DNA from: Jatrophihabitans sp.
GTDB taxonomy: Bacteria; Actinomycetota; Actinomycetes; Mycobacteriales; Jatrophihabitantaceae
Direction of reading: 5' to 3'
Assembly: GCA_036399055.1 (NCBI GenBank)
Contig: DASWNX010000046.1
Coordinates: forward strand, 1-64,000
Length of the DNA stretch: 64,000 nucleotides
Below, piece after piece: positions 18,040 through 31,700 of the stretch (its first letter is position 1; every line of letters begins with the position of its first letter). Made by a program: the position numbers and the translations under genes. The notes below the pieces were generated by a model. The model was not told where the DNA came from, did not search any database, and saw only the letters and a list, made by a program, of their open reading frames with translations.

Positions 18040-18777
18040 TCAGCCGACCGGAGTCTCGATCAGCTCGGGCTGCTCGGCGCCGTGCGGGATGTCGATGCTG
18101 GCCTCGCCGGTGCGCAACGCCCGCAGGATCACCTGGGCGACGTAGCCGGTGCTGTGCACGACGAAGCCGGGAAACGGCTCGGTCCCGAGCTGGTAGATGC
18201 CGCCGGCGAACTCGGTGGCGGTCAGCGACGGGAACACGGTGGACACCTCGACGCCGTCGGCGGCCAGCTCCACCCGGGCCACCGCGCTCATCATCGCCAG
18301 GCCGGCCTTGCTGGCGGCGTAGGCCGACACCGTCGGCGCGGGCGTCTGGATCACGCCGGAGGAGACGTTGACGATCCGGCCGCCGCCCTGCTCGCGCATG
18401 GCGGGCAGCACGGCCTGCGTCATCGCCAGCGCGCTGACCAGGTTGAGCTCCAGCAGCTGGCTGAACTCCTCCGGCTCGGTGTCGACCAGCAGCTTGAGGA
18501 TGCCGGCGCCGGCGTTGTTGACCAGCCCGTCGATCCGGCCGTGCCGGTCGAGGGTGGCCTGAATCAGCGCGTGCCGGGCGGCCGGGTCGGTGACGTCGGT
18601 CGGCGCCGCCAGCGCGCCGCCGAGTTGCTCGCTCAGCTCCCGCAGCCGGTCGGCCCGGCGTGCCGCCAACACCGGCAGCGCGCCGGCGGCGTGCAGCGCG
18701 CGGGCGGTCGCCTCGCCGATGCCGGAGGAGGCGCCGGTGACGATCACGGTCTTACCGGTGAGATCCAGAACGGCCAT
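18040..18777 (-). CDS. short-chain dehydrogenase/reductase
   Basis: 245 residues of a classical SDR. TGASSGIGEATARAL is the NAD(P) site, NNAGAGI follows, catalytic Ser is in IVNVSSGV, and Tyr/Lys are in YAASKAGL. An Arg pair after beta-2 (AARRADRL) favours NADP(H). The substrate is unknown. The C-terminal part (TEFAGGIYQLG, PFPGFVVHS) is unlike fatty-acid FabG. Convergent with the DUF2332 gene. Confidence 0.9.
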   Translation of the reverse strand: MAVLDLTGKTVIVTGASSGIGEATARALHAAGALPVLAARRADRLRELSEQLGGALAAPTDVTDPAARHALIQATLDRHGRIDGLVNNAGAGILKLLVDTEPEEFSQLLELNLVSALAMTQAVLPAMREQGGGRIVNVSSGVIQTPAPTVSAYAASKAGLAMMSAVARVELAADGVEVSTVFPSLTATEFAGGIYQLGTEPFPGFVVHSTGYVAQVILRALRTGEASIDIPHGAEQPELIETPVG

Positions 18778-18845
18778 GGCTCATTGTGCGGCTTCGTCTC
18801 GCCCGCGCAAAGGGGCCGCGACACCGGCGCGGATACCCCTGCCCG

Positions 18846-19460
18846 CTACAGCGACAGCAGGCCGAGGGAGTCGCCGCTGCTGACATAGGTCGAGCCGAAG
18901 GCGGCAGCGATCCTGATCCAACCCCGGCTGACGTCGACGGCGGCCTCGGAACCCTGCGGCAGGAATCCCATCCGGGTGAGGGCGGTCAGCGCCCCCAGCC
19001 GGACCTCGACGGGCGGCGTCGAGCCGTCGCCCGCGACCGTGAGCACCACCGAGGCCAGCAACGACTCCTGGCTCTGCCGGCTGGTCGCCCCGGCGGCGAG
19101 TTCGGCTCCCGCACGCACCAGTGAGCGGATCACGCTGTCGGGCACCAACTCCACGCGGCGCCACCCGTGCCGGGGCGGCAGGGCGCTGAGCCAGTGCGCG
19201 TCCTTGCCGGCCGGCGGGGGCCCGGACTGCTCGGCCCAGAGCAGAAAGTCGGCCGCTGCCACCGTCTGGTCAAAAGAGGCCGCCGGCTCGATGGCCAGCG
19301 TCCTGCCGGCCAGCACCTCGTAGGGCAGTTGGACGAAGGCCGCCAGCTTCCGCTCCGCGGCTCGGAACCGGATCGTCGAGGCAGGCTCGACAGAGACCGC
19401 ACGTTGGGCCAGCGGTATGAAGTCGGCCAACTGCTCGGCCGTGATGAGTGTGTCCAGCAC
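18846..19460 (-). CDS. conserved hypothetical protein
   Basis: 204 residues from a GTG at 19460, 4 bases after the stop of the upstream thioesterase gene, so translation is probably coupled. It is soluble, with no signal or membrane segment. Visible segments include TIRFRAAERKLAAFVQLPYEVLAGR, AAADFLLWAEQ, DSVIRSLVRAGAELA and VEVRLGALTALTRMGFLP. It looks like an actinobacterial family that accompanies hotdog thioesterases, but I cannot name a domain. A role in acyl-CoA metabolism is only suggested by the pairing. Confidence 0.65.
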   Translation of the reverse strand: MLDTLITAEQLADFIPLAQRAVSVEPASTIRFRAAERKLAAFVQLPYEVLAGRTLAIEPAASFDQTVAAADFLLWAEQSGPPPAGKDAHWLSALPPRHGWRRVELVPDSVIRSLVRAGAELAAGATSRQSQESLLASVVLTVAGDGSTPPVEVRLGALTALTRMGFLPQGSEAAVDVSRGWIRIAAAFGSTYVSSGDSLGLLSL

Positions 19461-19464
19461 CGGA

Positions 19465-19983
19465 TCAGTCCTGCGCGGCCGGCGAGCCGGTGATCGACTC
19501 GTCGACTGCGGCCTGGCCGCGACCGGTCGGCCGGACCGGCGCGCCGGCTGCCGGCTGGCCCAGGTCGGCGGGCTGGCCCGAACCGGTCGGCTCGTCGGCG
19601 TAACTGATCAAGATCGCCACCTCGTCTTCGGTCAGGCGTCGGGGCCGGTCGACGGTGAAGTCGAATGCCACCAGCGTCGTGACGGCCTTGGCGGCCAGCG
19701 TCGGTCCGTCGTAGACGTGGTAGCGGACGTTGAAGGACGCGGCCCGAATCCGCTCCACCCACAACTCCAGCCGTAAGGGCTCGGGGTGGTAGATCACCGG
19801 ACGCAGGTAGGTGATCTCGTGGTGTGAGACCACGGTGCCGCTGGAGAACGCCAGGTCGTGGCGGTCGAAGAACATCGACACTCGTGCCTGTTCGAGGTAG
19901 GCGAGGTAGGCGGTGTTGTTGACATGCCCGTAGGCGTCCATGTCTGACCACCGCATCGCGCAGCGAGCGACGAAGCGTGCCAC
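19465..19983 (-). CDS. acyl-CoA thioesterase, 4HBT hotdog family
   Basis: 172 residues. RWSDMDAYGHVNNTAYLAYLEQAR is the 4-hydroxybenzoyl-CoA thioesterase-type signature, in which the Asp-x-x-GHVNN segment holds the catalytic Asp. SHHEITYLRPV and FNVRYHVYDG complete the hotdog fold. It hydrolyses acyl-CoA thioesters; the chain preference is unknown. The last 45 residues are a Gly/Pro/Gln-rich tail. GTG start at 19983. It is followed by the 204-residue hypothetical gene and preceded at 41 bases by ettA. Confidence 0.87.
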   Translation of the reverse strand: MARFVARCAMRWSDMDAYGHVNNTAYLAYLEQARVSMFFDRHDLAFSSGTVVSHHEITYLRPVIYHPEPLRLELWVERIRAASFNVRYHVYDGPTLAAKAVTTLVAFDFTVDRPRRLTEDEVAILISYADEPTGSGQPADLGQPAAGAPVRPTGRGQAAVDESITGSPAAQD

Positions 19984-20024
19984 CGGAGTCGGCGTCTCCT
20001 ATCTCTGTCCGGTCAGCGGCCGGC

Positions 20025-21707
<1,683 letters not shown>

Positions 21708-21804
21708 TGGTAGTCCCTGCCGCTATCGAGTCGAGCCGTTCCGGTTGACTCCAGTGTCCCATCCGCCCGACCCGAGGTCGCCCACCCCCGTCCCGCGGCC
21801 GGGT

Positions 21805-22302
21805 TCAGCCTGCGGGCGCCAGCTGCCTGGCTGGCTCGTGGAGGCCGCCGACGGGGTCCGGCTCGTCGACGAGCTCGTAACCCTGATCCTCAGCGCGGAT
21901 CGGCATGCCGTCGGCGTCGAGCTCCACCGAGCCGGAGAAGCCGTTCTTGCGCTTCTTGAACTCCGCGGTGCCCCTGGCCAGGTCATGGCCGATCGACTCC
22001 GGCTCGATCTCGTAGGCGATGTGGTTGGCCTCGTCCTTGACGTACTGCCTGGAGAAGATCCGGCCGTGGAGCACGACTGGATCGCCCTTCTTCAACGAGG
22101 CGGCGACATTCTCTGCGAACTCCCGCCAGAACGTCACATTCACGAAGAACTTGTGGCCGTCCACCCACTGGCCGGTGTCGCGGTCCTTGCGGCGCTGGGT
22201 GCTGGCGACGCGGAAGGACACCCGGGACAGGCCCGAGGCGGTGGGGCGGTTGGCGACCTCGTCCACCACATTGCCGACGAGGGTGATGCTGGTTCCGTAC
22301 AC
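21805..22302 (-). CDS. ssb: single-stranded DNA-binding protein (SsbB-like paralogue)
   Basis: 165 residues. An N-terminal OB fold (TSITLVGNVVDEVANRP, VSFRVASTQRRKD, KFFVNVTFWREFAENVAASL, GDPVVLHGRIFSR) is followed by an acidic linker. It ends GLHEPARQLAPAG and lacks the acidic DxxIPF tip of the housekeeping SSB that recruits repair proteins. That is the pattern of actinobacterial SsbB (in Streptomyces a second SSB needed in sporulation chromosome segregation), not of the SsbA next to rpsF/rpsR. It is 97 bases upstream of ettA on the same strand. Confidence 0.87.
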   Translation of the reverse strand: MYGTSITLVGNVVDEVANRPTASGLSRVSFRVASTQRRKDRDTGQWVDGHKFFVNVTFWREFAENVAASLKKGDPVVLHGRIFSRQYVKDEANHIAYEIEPESIGHDLARGTAEFKKRKNGFSGSVELDADGMPIRAEDQGYELVDEPDPVGGLHEPARQLAPAG

Positions 22303-22515
22303 GGTGAGCTCCTCTGGGAGAGATTGTCGAGAGATACCGGGTCAGCCCGGGGCCCGTTCGGGTTGAGGCAACTCAACCGCGCGGGCCGGCCGGCCGGCCG
22401 GCGCCGGGACCGAATGTGGACACCGACGCGCCCTGTGGACAACGTGATTCGAGGGGGCCGATCTGCCCGTCCTGCGACGGTTGGAACCACCGCGGTGTCG
22501 CTAGCATGGGCGCAA

Positions 22516-22588
22516 GCCCTCGTAGCTCAGCGGATAGAGCTCCCGCCTTCTAAGCGGGATGTCGCAGGTTCGAACCCTGCCGGGGGCG
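22516..22588 (+). tRNA. tRNA-Arg (anticodon TCT)
   Basis: A complete cloverleaf: acceptor GCCCTCG with CGGGGGC (one G-U), D-arm GCTC/GAGC, anticodon stem CCCGC/GCGGG with loop CTTCTAA, and T-arm GCAGG-TTCGAAC-CCTGC. CCA is not encoded. It sits 143 bases from the 3' end of the megasynthase gene, which makes it a natural candidate border of that cluster. Confidence 0.95.
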
Positions 22589-22730
22589 CTGACGAATCGA
22601 GCCCCGGCCACGCCTCTGGCGGGCCTCAGAACAGGATCGTCATCGATGGGGCCCTGCTCCCCTCTCGGCCTCCCGCGCTGCTCACCGGCCGCCGGAGCTA
22701 GTCCAGCGACACGGCGAGGGTTCCCTCAGG

Positions 22731-25700
22731 TCACGGGGTGCGCCAGGGTTTGCCGTCGGGGTCGGCGACGCCAGCGGTGAGGATCTCGGTGAAACGTCTC
22801 GCCCAGGCGGCGATGGTCTCCGGGTAGAAGAGCTCGGTGGCGTATTCGATCACGAGCCTCAGGCCGCCGTCTGGGGTCACGGTGATCACCCAGGTTTGTT
22901 CGGCCCGGGCCACGGGAAGGTTGACGTCGACGCACGGGGAAGGGTCCAGGCCGAGGAGGGTGAGGCTGGGGCTCGGGGTGTTGGAGGACGAGAGCAGGAC
23001 TCTAGGTGGGTTGCCTGCGAAGGAGCCGCCGGCGACCTCGTTGAGGATGGGCGCCGGGACGGACTGCAGCGCCAGGCGCCGCCAGATCGCGTCGCGCGCG
23101 ACGGCGACCAGGCTGGTGAAGGTGGCCGCTCCGGCAACCGGAGCCACGACCCACGAGGAGAGGGTGAAGCATCCGACGACGTTCTCGAAGCGGGCTTCAG
23201 GGCGGTTGGCCGCTGCGCACATGAAGGCGTTGACCGAGGATCCGGTGACCTCGTGGGCCAAGGCAGCGAAGGCGGCCAGGTGGACGGCGAAGGCCGTGGC
23301 TCCCACGCGGGCCGCCTCGGCGTCGATCGCAGGGATCAACTCTGGCGCAAGGGCGGCGATGTGGACGGCCCCGTTGCCGGTGAGGGATGCGGCCCGAGGC
23401 TGGTCGGTGGGGAAAAGAAGGGGGTGGGCGCCCACAGCGTGAACGTGGTCGGCCCATTCCTGGACGGCGGCACGGGTGGCGGGGTCGGCGAGATAGGCCG
23501 ACTCCCACTCGGTGAAGTCGATGTAGGTGGCTCTCAGGTCCGGGAGGTCGGGGGCCTCGGCGGTGACCTCTGCCCGGTACAGCTCACCCAGGTCGCCGAT
23601 GAGGACGCCCATGGACCAGCCGTCGCTGACGGCGTGGTGGACGGTGAGCAGTAGGTCAGCGCGGCAGTCGGCGATGGTGAACAGCGTCGCCCGGAAGGTA
23701 GCCGCTGCGGTGAGGTCCGCAGGGTCCTCGGCAGCCGCCAGGACCAACGCCTCAAGGTCATCCTCGGAGGCGTCGACGACCTTCAGCGAGGCCTCGCTTG
23801 CGAACATCACCTGCTGGCACAGCACACCGTCCACCTCACGGACCCGGGTGCGAAGGGCCGGGTGCCTGAGCATCAACGCGGTCAGCGCGCGATGCAGAGC
23901 AGGCACGTTCAGCTCGCCGTGGAGGCTGAAGCGGCTGGCGATCGTCAGCACCCTTGGGTTGTCGCGGGTCGTGGTCACGCGGTGAGAGCGCTGTTGGCCG
24001 CGACTGGCCGGGGCGCTGGTCTCGACGTCGGAGGGCTCCAGCTGCGGGGCCAGAAAGGCCGCCAGACTGCGCACGGTCGGCCTGCGCAGGAAGTCCACCA
24101 CGTCCAGCCGCACGTCCAGCTCGGCCCGGATGCGGTTCACCAGCCGGATCGCGCTCAGTGAGTGCCCGCCCAGCTCGAGGAAGGTGGCGCCCGGCGACAC
24201 CGTGTCCACGCCGAGCTCAGCCGCCCACACCGCGGCCAGCCGCTGCTCCACTCCGCCGCGCTGTCGCGCCGCTGGCTGCCGGGACGTGCCGAGCGTCGGT
24301 TCGGGTAGGGCGGCCCGGTCGAGCTTGCCGTTGGTGGTCAGCGGCAACGCCTCAAGTGCCTGCCAAGTCGCGGGGATCATGTACTCAGGCAACCGGGTCG
24401 CCAACCTCGCGCGCAGGTCGGCGACAGCCACCCCGGGCGCGGTGACCACGTAGGCGGCCAGCCGCACCGTGCCCTCGGAGTCGGTCCAGGCGCGGACCGC
24501 TCCTTCGCGCACGCCGGGGAGCGTGGCGAGCTGGTGCTCGACCTCGCGGGGTTCGACGCGGAAGCCGCGGATCTGCACCTGCTGGTCACTGCGGCGCAGG
24601 AACTCCAGCTCACCGTCGGCGCGCCAGCGGACCACATCGCCGGTGCGATAGCTGCGATCCTCGCCGGCGCCCACGAACCGGGCGGCCTGGTCGGGGGTCG
24701 GCTCGACATAGCCGCGGGCCAGCTGAGCGCCACCGACCAGCAGCTCACCGGGCTCGCCCACCTTCACCCGGCGGCCCTCGTCGTTCACGACCCGGACCCA
24801 GGTGCCCGGCGCCGGCCGGCCGATCGTGGGCGGGCCGTCCCCGTCCGCCGTGACCTCCGCCCAGGTGGAGACCACAGCGGCCTCGGTGGGGCCGTAGGCG
24901 TTCCAGAGCCGGAACGGCGCCCCGGCCGGTGGCCTGCGGTGCAGGGCGTCACCGCCGACGACCAGGTGCCGCAGGGCGACCGAGCCGTCGGTGGGCCAGG
25001 GCTGGTCGAGCAGCAACTCGCCCATCGGGGTGGGGACGAAGGCGACGGTGATGCCGGTGTCGATCAGCCAGTCGCGCAGCCCGGCCGGGTCATAGCGCAG
25101 GCTGGGCGGGGTGATGCACAGGGGCGCGCCGACGTGGAGGGCGGACCAGACCTCGATCACGGAGACGTCAAACCCGGGGCTGCAGAACCACGAGAGCCGG
25201 TCGGCGGCGGTCAGGTCCAGGGCGCGGGTGTACCAGCCGAGGGTGTTGGAGATGGCGCGGTGCTCGATCAGCGCGCCTTTGGGCTCGCCGGTGGAGCCGG
25301 AGGTGAACAGGACGTAGGCCAGGTCGTCCGAGGTGAGGGGGTGGCCGCTGATCCCAGTCTTCTCGGCGAGCCGGTCGATATGGATGGTCGGGAGGCCGCC
25401 GGGGACCTCGACGCCGGCAGTGGTGATCACAGCGGCGGCCCTGGCCTTGCCGGCCATGAGCCCGAGGCGGGCAAGGGGCTGCTCCGGGTCCATCGGCAGG
25501 TACGGCACCCCGGCGGCAAGGGCGCCGAGCATGGCTGCCACGGCGTCCGCGCCGCGGGGCAGCAGGACTGCGACCGGGGTTCCGACGGGCACCCCGAGCT
25601 CGGCTATGGCGCCGGCCACGGCGGCGGCGCGGGCGCTCAGCTGGGCGCTGGTGGTCACCTGGCCGTCGTCGATGACTGCGGGAAGCTCGGACTGGCGATC

Positions 25701-28700
25701 GAGGACGCCGTGGTGCAGGAGCGGGGGGCCGTGAGGCGCCGGTCCGCCCCTGGTCCAGGCGGCCGGCGGGAGCTGGGTGTCCCGATCGAGCTGGTCCAGG
25801 TCGCTGACGGGGCAGTGCGGGTTGGCCAGGACAGCGGAGAGGACCTGGCTGTAGGTCGTGAGCAGGAGGCCGGCGGTGTCTGGCTCGAACAGGTCCAGGG
25901 CGTGGTTCAGGCGGCAGCGCACGGTGTCGCCGAGATTGGTCAGGAACAGCACCAGGTCTGCCGGGGCGCGGTCGGGCAGGACGTCGAGAAGCGTGGCGCG
26001 GACGCCGGGGAGGTCGAGCTCGAAGTAGGCATCGTTGTCGTAGACGACCATGGTGTCGAACAGCGGGTTGCGTTGCGGGTCCGGGTGGCCGCCCAGGGCG
26101 CGCACGATCTCCGGCAGCGGGGCGTCCCGGTGTTCCTGGGCGCTGAGCAGTTGCTCGCGAACGAGCTTCAGCACGTCGGTGAACGTTGCCCCGTCCTCGA
26201 TCTTGATCCGCAACGGCAGCGTGTGCACGAAGAACCCGACGGCCCGCTCGGCCCCCGCAAGCCGGTGCGCGAACGGGCTGCCGACCACCAGGTCCGACTC
26301 GCCGCTCAACACCCGCAGCGTCAGAGCCCACCCCGCCAGCAGCGCGGTGAACGGCGTGACCCGGTGCTCACGGGCCACCGACCGCAACGCGGCCGTCAAC
26401 TCGGCGTCCAGTTCCGCTCCGACGGATGCGCCCCGACCGGACGGCTCCGAAGGGCGCGGGTGGTCATAAGGCAGATCCAGCTCGCGGGGCGCACCCGCCA
26501 GCAGCGCGGTCCAGTACGCCAGCGACTCCGCCGAAGCCGGCTGCGGCGCCGGTAACGGGTCGGCGACCGGCAGGGCGACGTCGGCGCCGGTGGCGGCGGC
26601 CCGGTAGCCCGCGGAGATCTCCTCGGTCAGGACCATCGCGGACACGCTGTCGATCACCAGGTGGTGCATCCGCAGCACCAGCAGGTGCCGCTGCTCGTTC
26701 AGCCGGACCAGGTAGGGCGCGAACAGCGGGCCGGTGGCCAGGTCGAACGGGGTGGCGGTCTCGCGCGCCATCGCCCGGCGGGCGGCCTCCTCGACATCGG
26801 CTCCCGGCTCTTCGCGCACGGGCAGCGCCAGCTCGGACGGGGCGGCGACGACCCGCTTCAGCACGCCGTCGATGTCGTGGAAGGTCGAGCGAAGGCTGTC
26901 ATGGCGAGCAGCGACCGCGCTCAGCGCCGCTCGCAATGCCGCGACGTCGAGTTCGCCTTCCAGCGCCACGACCAGGGACTCGGTGTAGGTGGGGCGCCCG
27001 GGCAACGCCTGCTCGGCGTACCAGATCTGCTGCTCGCTCGGGCTGGCGTCACGGACGTCACGCTGGTCGTCGGTCGACTGGCCGTCGGCGAACCGGGAGC
27101 GCAGCCTCTGGATGTGGGGCAGCCCGGCGGTGATCTGCGCGGGCGGGACCCCGAAGTCGATGAAGCAGGCCACCTCGTTCACGCCGAGGGCCGTGAGACT
27201 GCGCACGATCGGCTCGGCGTCGTCCAGGGTGCCGATCAGGGCTCGGTCGAGGCAGTAGCGCTTGTAGGCGTTGGAGAGGAGGTACTCCATGTCCTCGGGG
27301 TTTGTGTTCTGCATGTCGATGGAGAAGCCGAGGCTGTTGGTCACCTGCCCGAACAGCAACAGCGATGAGCGCAGGTAGTCGCAGAACGGGCCGAACGCCT
27401 CCGCGCGCGCTCGCTCGGTGTCGTCGCCGAGATAGGTGTGCAGCAGCAACACGACCCGCCCACCGTCGGGGTCCAGGCCTGCTTCGGCTCGCGTACGCCG
27501 GTAGAGGGCGATGTTCTCCCCCAGCTGCTCCACGCTCTGCACCATCAGGTTGGTGATGACGCCGAACCCGGCGCGCGCTGCCTGCCGGTAACTGTCAGGG
27601 TTGCCCACGATCGCGGTGTAGAAGTCCGGCTCGGACTGGATCGGCTTCGGGTACAGCCTGACCTCGATCTGTTCGCCGGTGCCTGCCTTCCTGAGCACCG
27701 ACTCGCCGCGCCATAGCGCGCGGATAGTCTCCACGCCCTCGAACATGACTTCCCGGTGCTTGCCGTACGCCTGCGGCGCCAGCACGAAGTCCCGCGCGTG
27801 CCAGCCGCTGGCCACCCCGATCGACACCCGCCCACCGGAGAGGTTGTCCACCACCGACCACTCCTCGGCGACCCGGATCGGGTCGTGCAGCGGCAGCACC
27901 ACGCTGCCTGAGTGCAGCCTGACCCGGCTGGTCTGGGCAGCGATCGCGGCGGCGAGCACCGACGGGTTGGGGAACACGCCGCCGAATGAGTCGAAATGCC
28001 GTTCCGGCAGCCACACCGCGTGCAGTCCACTGCGGTCGGCGAATCGAGCGGCGGACAGGATGGCCGCGTACTTGTCACCGGTGCTCTCGTGTGGGTAATC
28101 GCCGAAGAAGTACAGGCTGAAGTCCGGGGTCGTCGGGCCGACGTCGGTCGAGGCCACCTCCGCCACCGCTGTCTTGGCCACGACGGCGGGGATGCTCGGC
28201 AGCGATCGCCGACGCGCGGGCGCGTCGCTGGGCTTGCCCTGCAGGAAGCCTCCGCGGCGCAGGTCATCCACGCAGTTGCGGACGGCGTCGAGGATGAAGT
28301 CGACGTCGGCGTCGGTGTGGGCGGTGGACAGGAAGAAGTTGCGCCACTCCCAGACGTGCACGCCTTCCATCACCAGGTGGTGGAAGAGCAGCTCCAGGTT
28401 GCCGCGGTGGGCGAACCGGAACAGCGACCCGAACCATTCCACCGACAGCGGCAGGTCCTCGGCTGCGAAGAACTCGTTGAGCGTTCTCCCGAGCCGCTCG
28501 GTGCGCTCGCTCACGGCGCGCTGCAGACCGGGTCCCTGCTCGCGCAGGTGGGTCAGCACAGCCTTGGCCGCGACCATGGCCAGCGGGTGCTGGATGTAGG
28601 TGCCGCCGAAGAAGGTCGTCTCACCTTGGGGGACGCTGTCGTCGCCGTACTGCCAGTGACCGCCGTCGATCCAGTCCATGATCTCGGCGCGGCCGGCGAT

Positions 28701-31700
28701 GGCGCCGATCGGGTAACCGCCGCCGATCAGCTTGCCGTAGGTGGCCAGGTCGGCTTGGACCCCGAAGATCCCTTGGGCGCCCTGCGGGTGTGGGCGGAAC
28801 CCGGTGAGCATCTCATCGAACATCAGGACGATGCCGGTCTCGTCGCATAGCCGGCGCAGCTCGCGCACGAACTCGACCGGCTGCCGGTTCGGGTAGCGGC
28901 TGGGCACGGCTTCCAATACGACGGCCGCGATCTCCCCGGCATGTCTGCGGATCACATCCAGGCTGGCCTCGTCGCCGTAGCCGAGCACCATCGACTCTGC
29001 CACCGCCGAGTGCGGCACGCCCGCCGACACCGGTACGGTCCGCGGCCTGTCGCCGCCGGGCACCGGCCTGCCGAGCACCGAGTCGAAGTGCCCGTGGTAC
29101 GAGCCGTCGAAGGTGACGATCTTGGTGCGGCCGGTGTGCGCGCGGGCCAGTCGGAAGGCCGCTGAATTGGCCTCGGTGCCGGTAGTGGCGAAAGCGACGC
29201 GGTCCAGACCGGTCAGTCCGGCCATTAGCTCAGCGGCCTCGCCTGCCTCCGGGCCGCGCGGGCCCAAGCGCATGCCATCAGCCTGGTAAGCGGTCACCGC
29301 CTCGGTGACGAAGTCGGGCTCGTGTCCGAACATCAGCGCGCCGAAGCCCATGGTGATGTCGACGTAGGTGTTGCCGTCGACGTCCTCCAGGTACGCGCCG
29401 CGGGCCCGGCGCGCGGCCAGCGGGTAGAGCAGCTCCTTGGTGACGCTGCGGAAGCCGACCACCGCGCGGCTGTCAGCCAGCGGCCGTCGGTAGCGCTGGG
29501 TGAGCTGCTTGGAGGTCTTGGTGCGCGCGGTGTAGCGAGCGATGAGGTCATCGAGGTGGGCGCGCTGGGTCGCGGTCAGCCTGCCGCCGGTCATGCCCGA
29601 GCTCTGGGTGACGGTGGGCCGGGGCCCGAGCTGAGTGCCGTCCGTGGGCTGCGGTGCTGTCTGGAGCTGCGGTGCTTCCGTGGGCTGCGGTGCTGCCGTG
29701 GGCTGCGGTGCTGCCTGGGGCTGCGGTGCTTCCGTGGGCTGCGGTGCTTCCGTGGGCTGCGGTGCTGCCTGGGGCTGCGGCGTGACGGGTAGGGGTGCGG
29801 CGAGCCTGCCGGTGAACACGGCGAGCTGCTCGGACATGAGCTCGGAGAACCGGCCCATCAGGGTCAGCTGCTCGCGGACCACTGCCTCGTACCCGCTGCT
29901 CGGCGCCGTCGCCGGCTGCTGTTCGGAGGCCACGACGGGGAGCGGCGCCGCAACCGGTTGGACGGCCGGGGCGGCAGGCAGCGGCTGCGATGCGGGGGTG
30001 GGCTGCGGGGTGGCAGGCAGCGGCTGCGGTGCGAGGGTGGGCTGCGGGGTGGCAGGCGGCGGCTGCGGTGCGGGGGTGGGCTGCGGGGTGGCAGGCAGCG
30101 GCTGCGGTGCGGGCTGCGGGGTAGGCATGGGCGCGGCGGCCGCGGGCGCAGGGGCCAGTTCGGCGCGCTTGGCAGGTGACATCCGCTCGGCGACCACGGC
30201 GCTGAGCCGGGCCGGGGTATCCACCACTTCGAACAGCTCCCGCATGGCCACCCGCACGCCGAAGGCGACCTCCAGCTCGCGAACCATGTTGATCATGAGC
30301 AACGAGTCCGCGCCGAGGTCGAAGAACGGCGCGTCGGGGGGGACGCGGTCCACCTTGGATCCCAGATGGTGTGCGGTCAGCTCACGTATCTGGGTGAGCA
30401 CCAGCTCGGTCAGGTCATCGGTCTGCTCGGCCGGCATGTCCGGTGCACTCTCCTGGGTCGCGGGGACGGGGACCACGACGGGGACGGGGACCACGACGGG
30501 GACGGGGGCCACGGCAGGCGCCGGGGCCACGGCAGGCGCCGGGGTCACGGCAGGCGCCGGGTCGATCCAGTGCCGCGTCGGCTGGAACGGGTAGGTGGGC
30601 AGCGGGACCCGCCGGCCGCCGGGGGCGAGCATGGCCCAGTCAAGCTCGACGCCGTGGCAGAACAGGGCGGCAAGCCCGGGGATGACGGTGTCGGCGCCAC
30701 GGCGGCGCAGTGGGAGCCAGGTTGTGCCGGACCACTGCCTGCCCAGCGCAGTCAGCACACCGGACGGGCCTAGCTCGACGAATGTGGTGTGACCTTCGGC
30801 GACCAACTGGTCCACCGAGTGGCGGAAGTCGGCGGTGGACCGGGTGTGCGTGCGGACGTGGTCGGCGCCCAGCACGGCGCCTTCGGTCAGCACGGCGCCG
30901 GTCCCGGAGTAGACGGGCAGTGCCAGCGGCTTCCAGTCCAGCGCCGCCGCCTGGCCGGCCAGGGCAGCGAGGACGGGCTCGACCATCGGGGTGTGGAAAG
31001 CGCGGTCGGCGGCGAGCCGCCTGCATTCCACGCCTTGTGCCAGGAGCTGGCGCTCTGCGTCAGCCACCGCCTGGGGCGGGCCGCCGAACACGATGTGCCC
31101 GGGCCCGTTGCGCACAGCGACCGAGAGCCCAGGAAGCTCGCAGATATCGGCGAACACGGCCAGCAGCGCGCCCTCGGGCGCGGTCTGCATCAGCGCCCCT
31201 CGCACCGCGGCCAGGTGCATCGCGTCCTCTTCGGACAGCGCCCCGGCGCAGGCGAGTGCCGCATACTCCCCCGCGCTGTGCCCGACCACGGCATCAGGTC
31301 GCACGCCCAGTTCGGCGAGCAGCGCCACCTGCGCCAGCTGCACCGCGAGCAGGGCCGGTTGCAGCGTCTCGGTGGTCCACTTGCGCGGTTCGCCGAGCAG
31401 CGGGGGCAGCAGGTCCACGCCCCAGTCGTGGCGATGCTGGTCGAGCAGCCGGTGCAGCACGGTGGCCGAAACGGGGTGTGCCAGCAGCGCGGTTCCGGCG
31501 CCCGCGCAGTCCACGCCCTGTCCTGTGAAGGCGAACACGAGTGGGCCTTTGCGTCCGGCCACCCCGCTGGCCGAGCCGCCCGCGCGTAGTTCGCGTGCGG
31601 TCGCCTCGGCGTCCTCGCCCCAGGCCACCAGCCGGTGTGGCAGCCGCCTGCGACCGGCGCCGAGGGTGATCAGGGCGTCCGCTGGGCTGACTTCGGCCAG

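Noticed and set aside
22589..22730. Terminator between tRNA-Arg and the megasynthase stop
   Set aside because: Only short GC inverted repeats are seen; no convincing hairpin could be drawn.
28100..29600. Aminotransferase and monooxygenase as separate genes
   Set aside because: The frame is continuous from 36776 to 22731, with no stop codons or internal ribosome sites of note, and the linkers are typical of fused domains.
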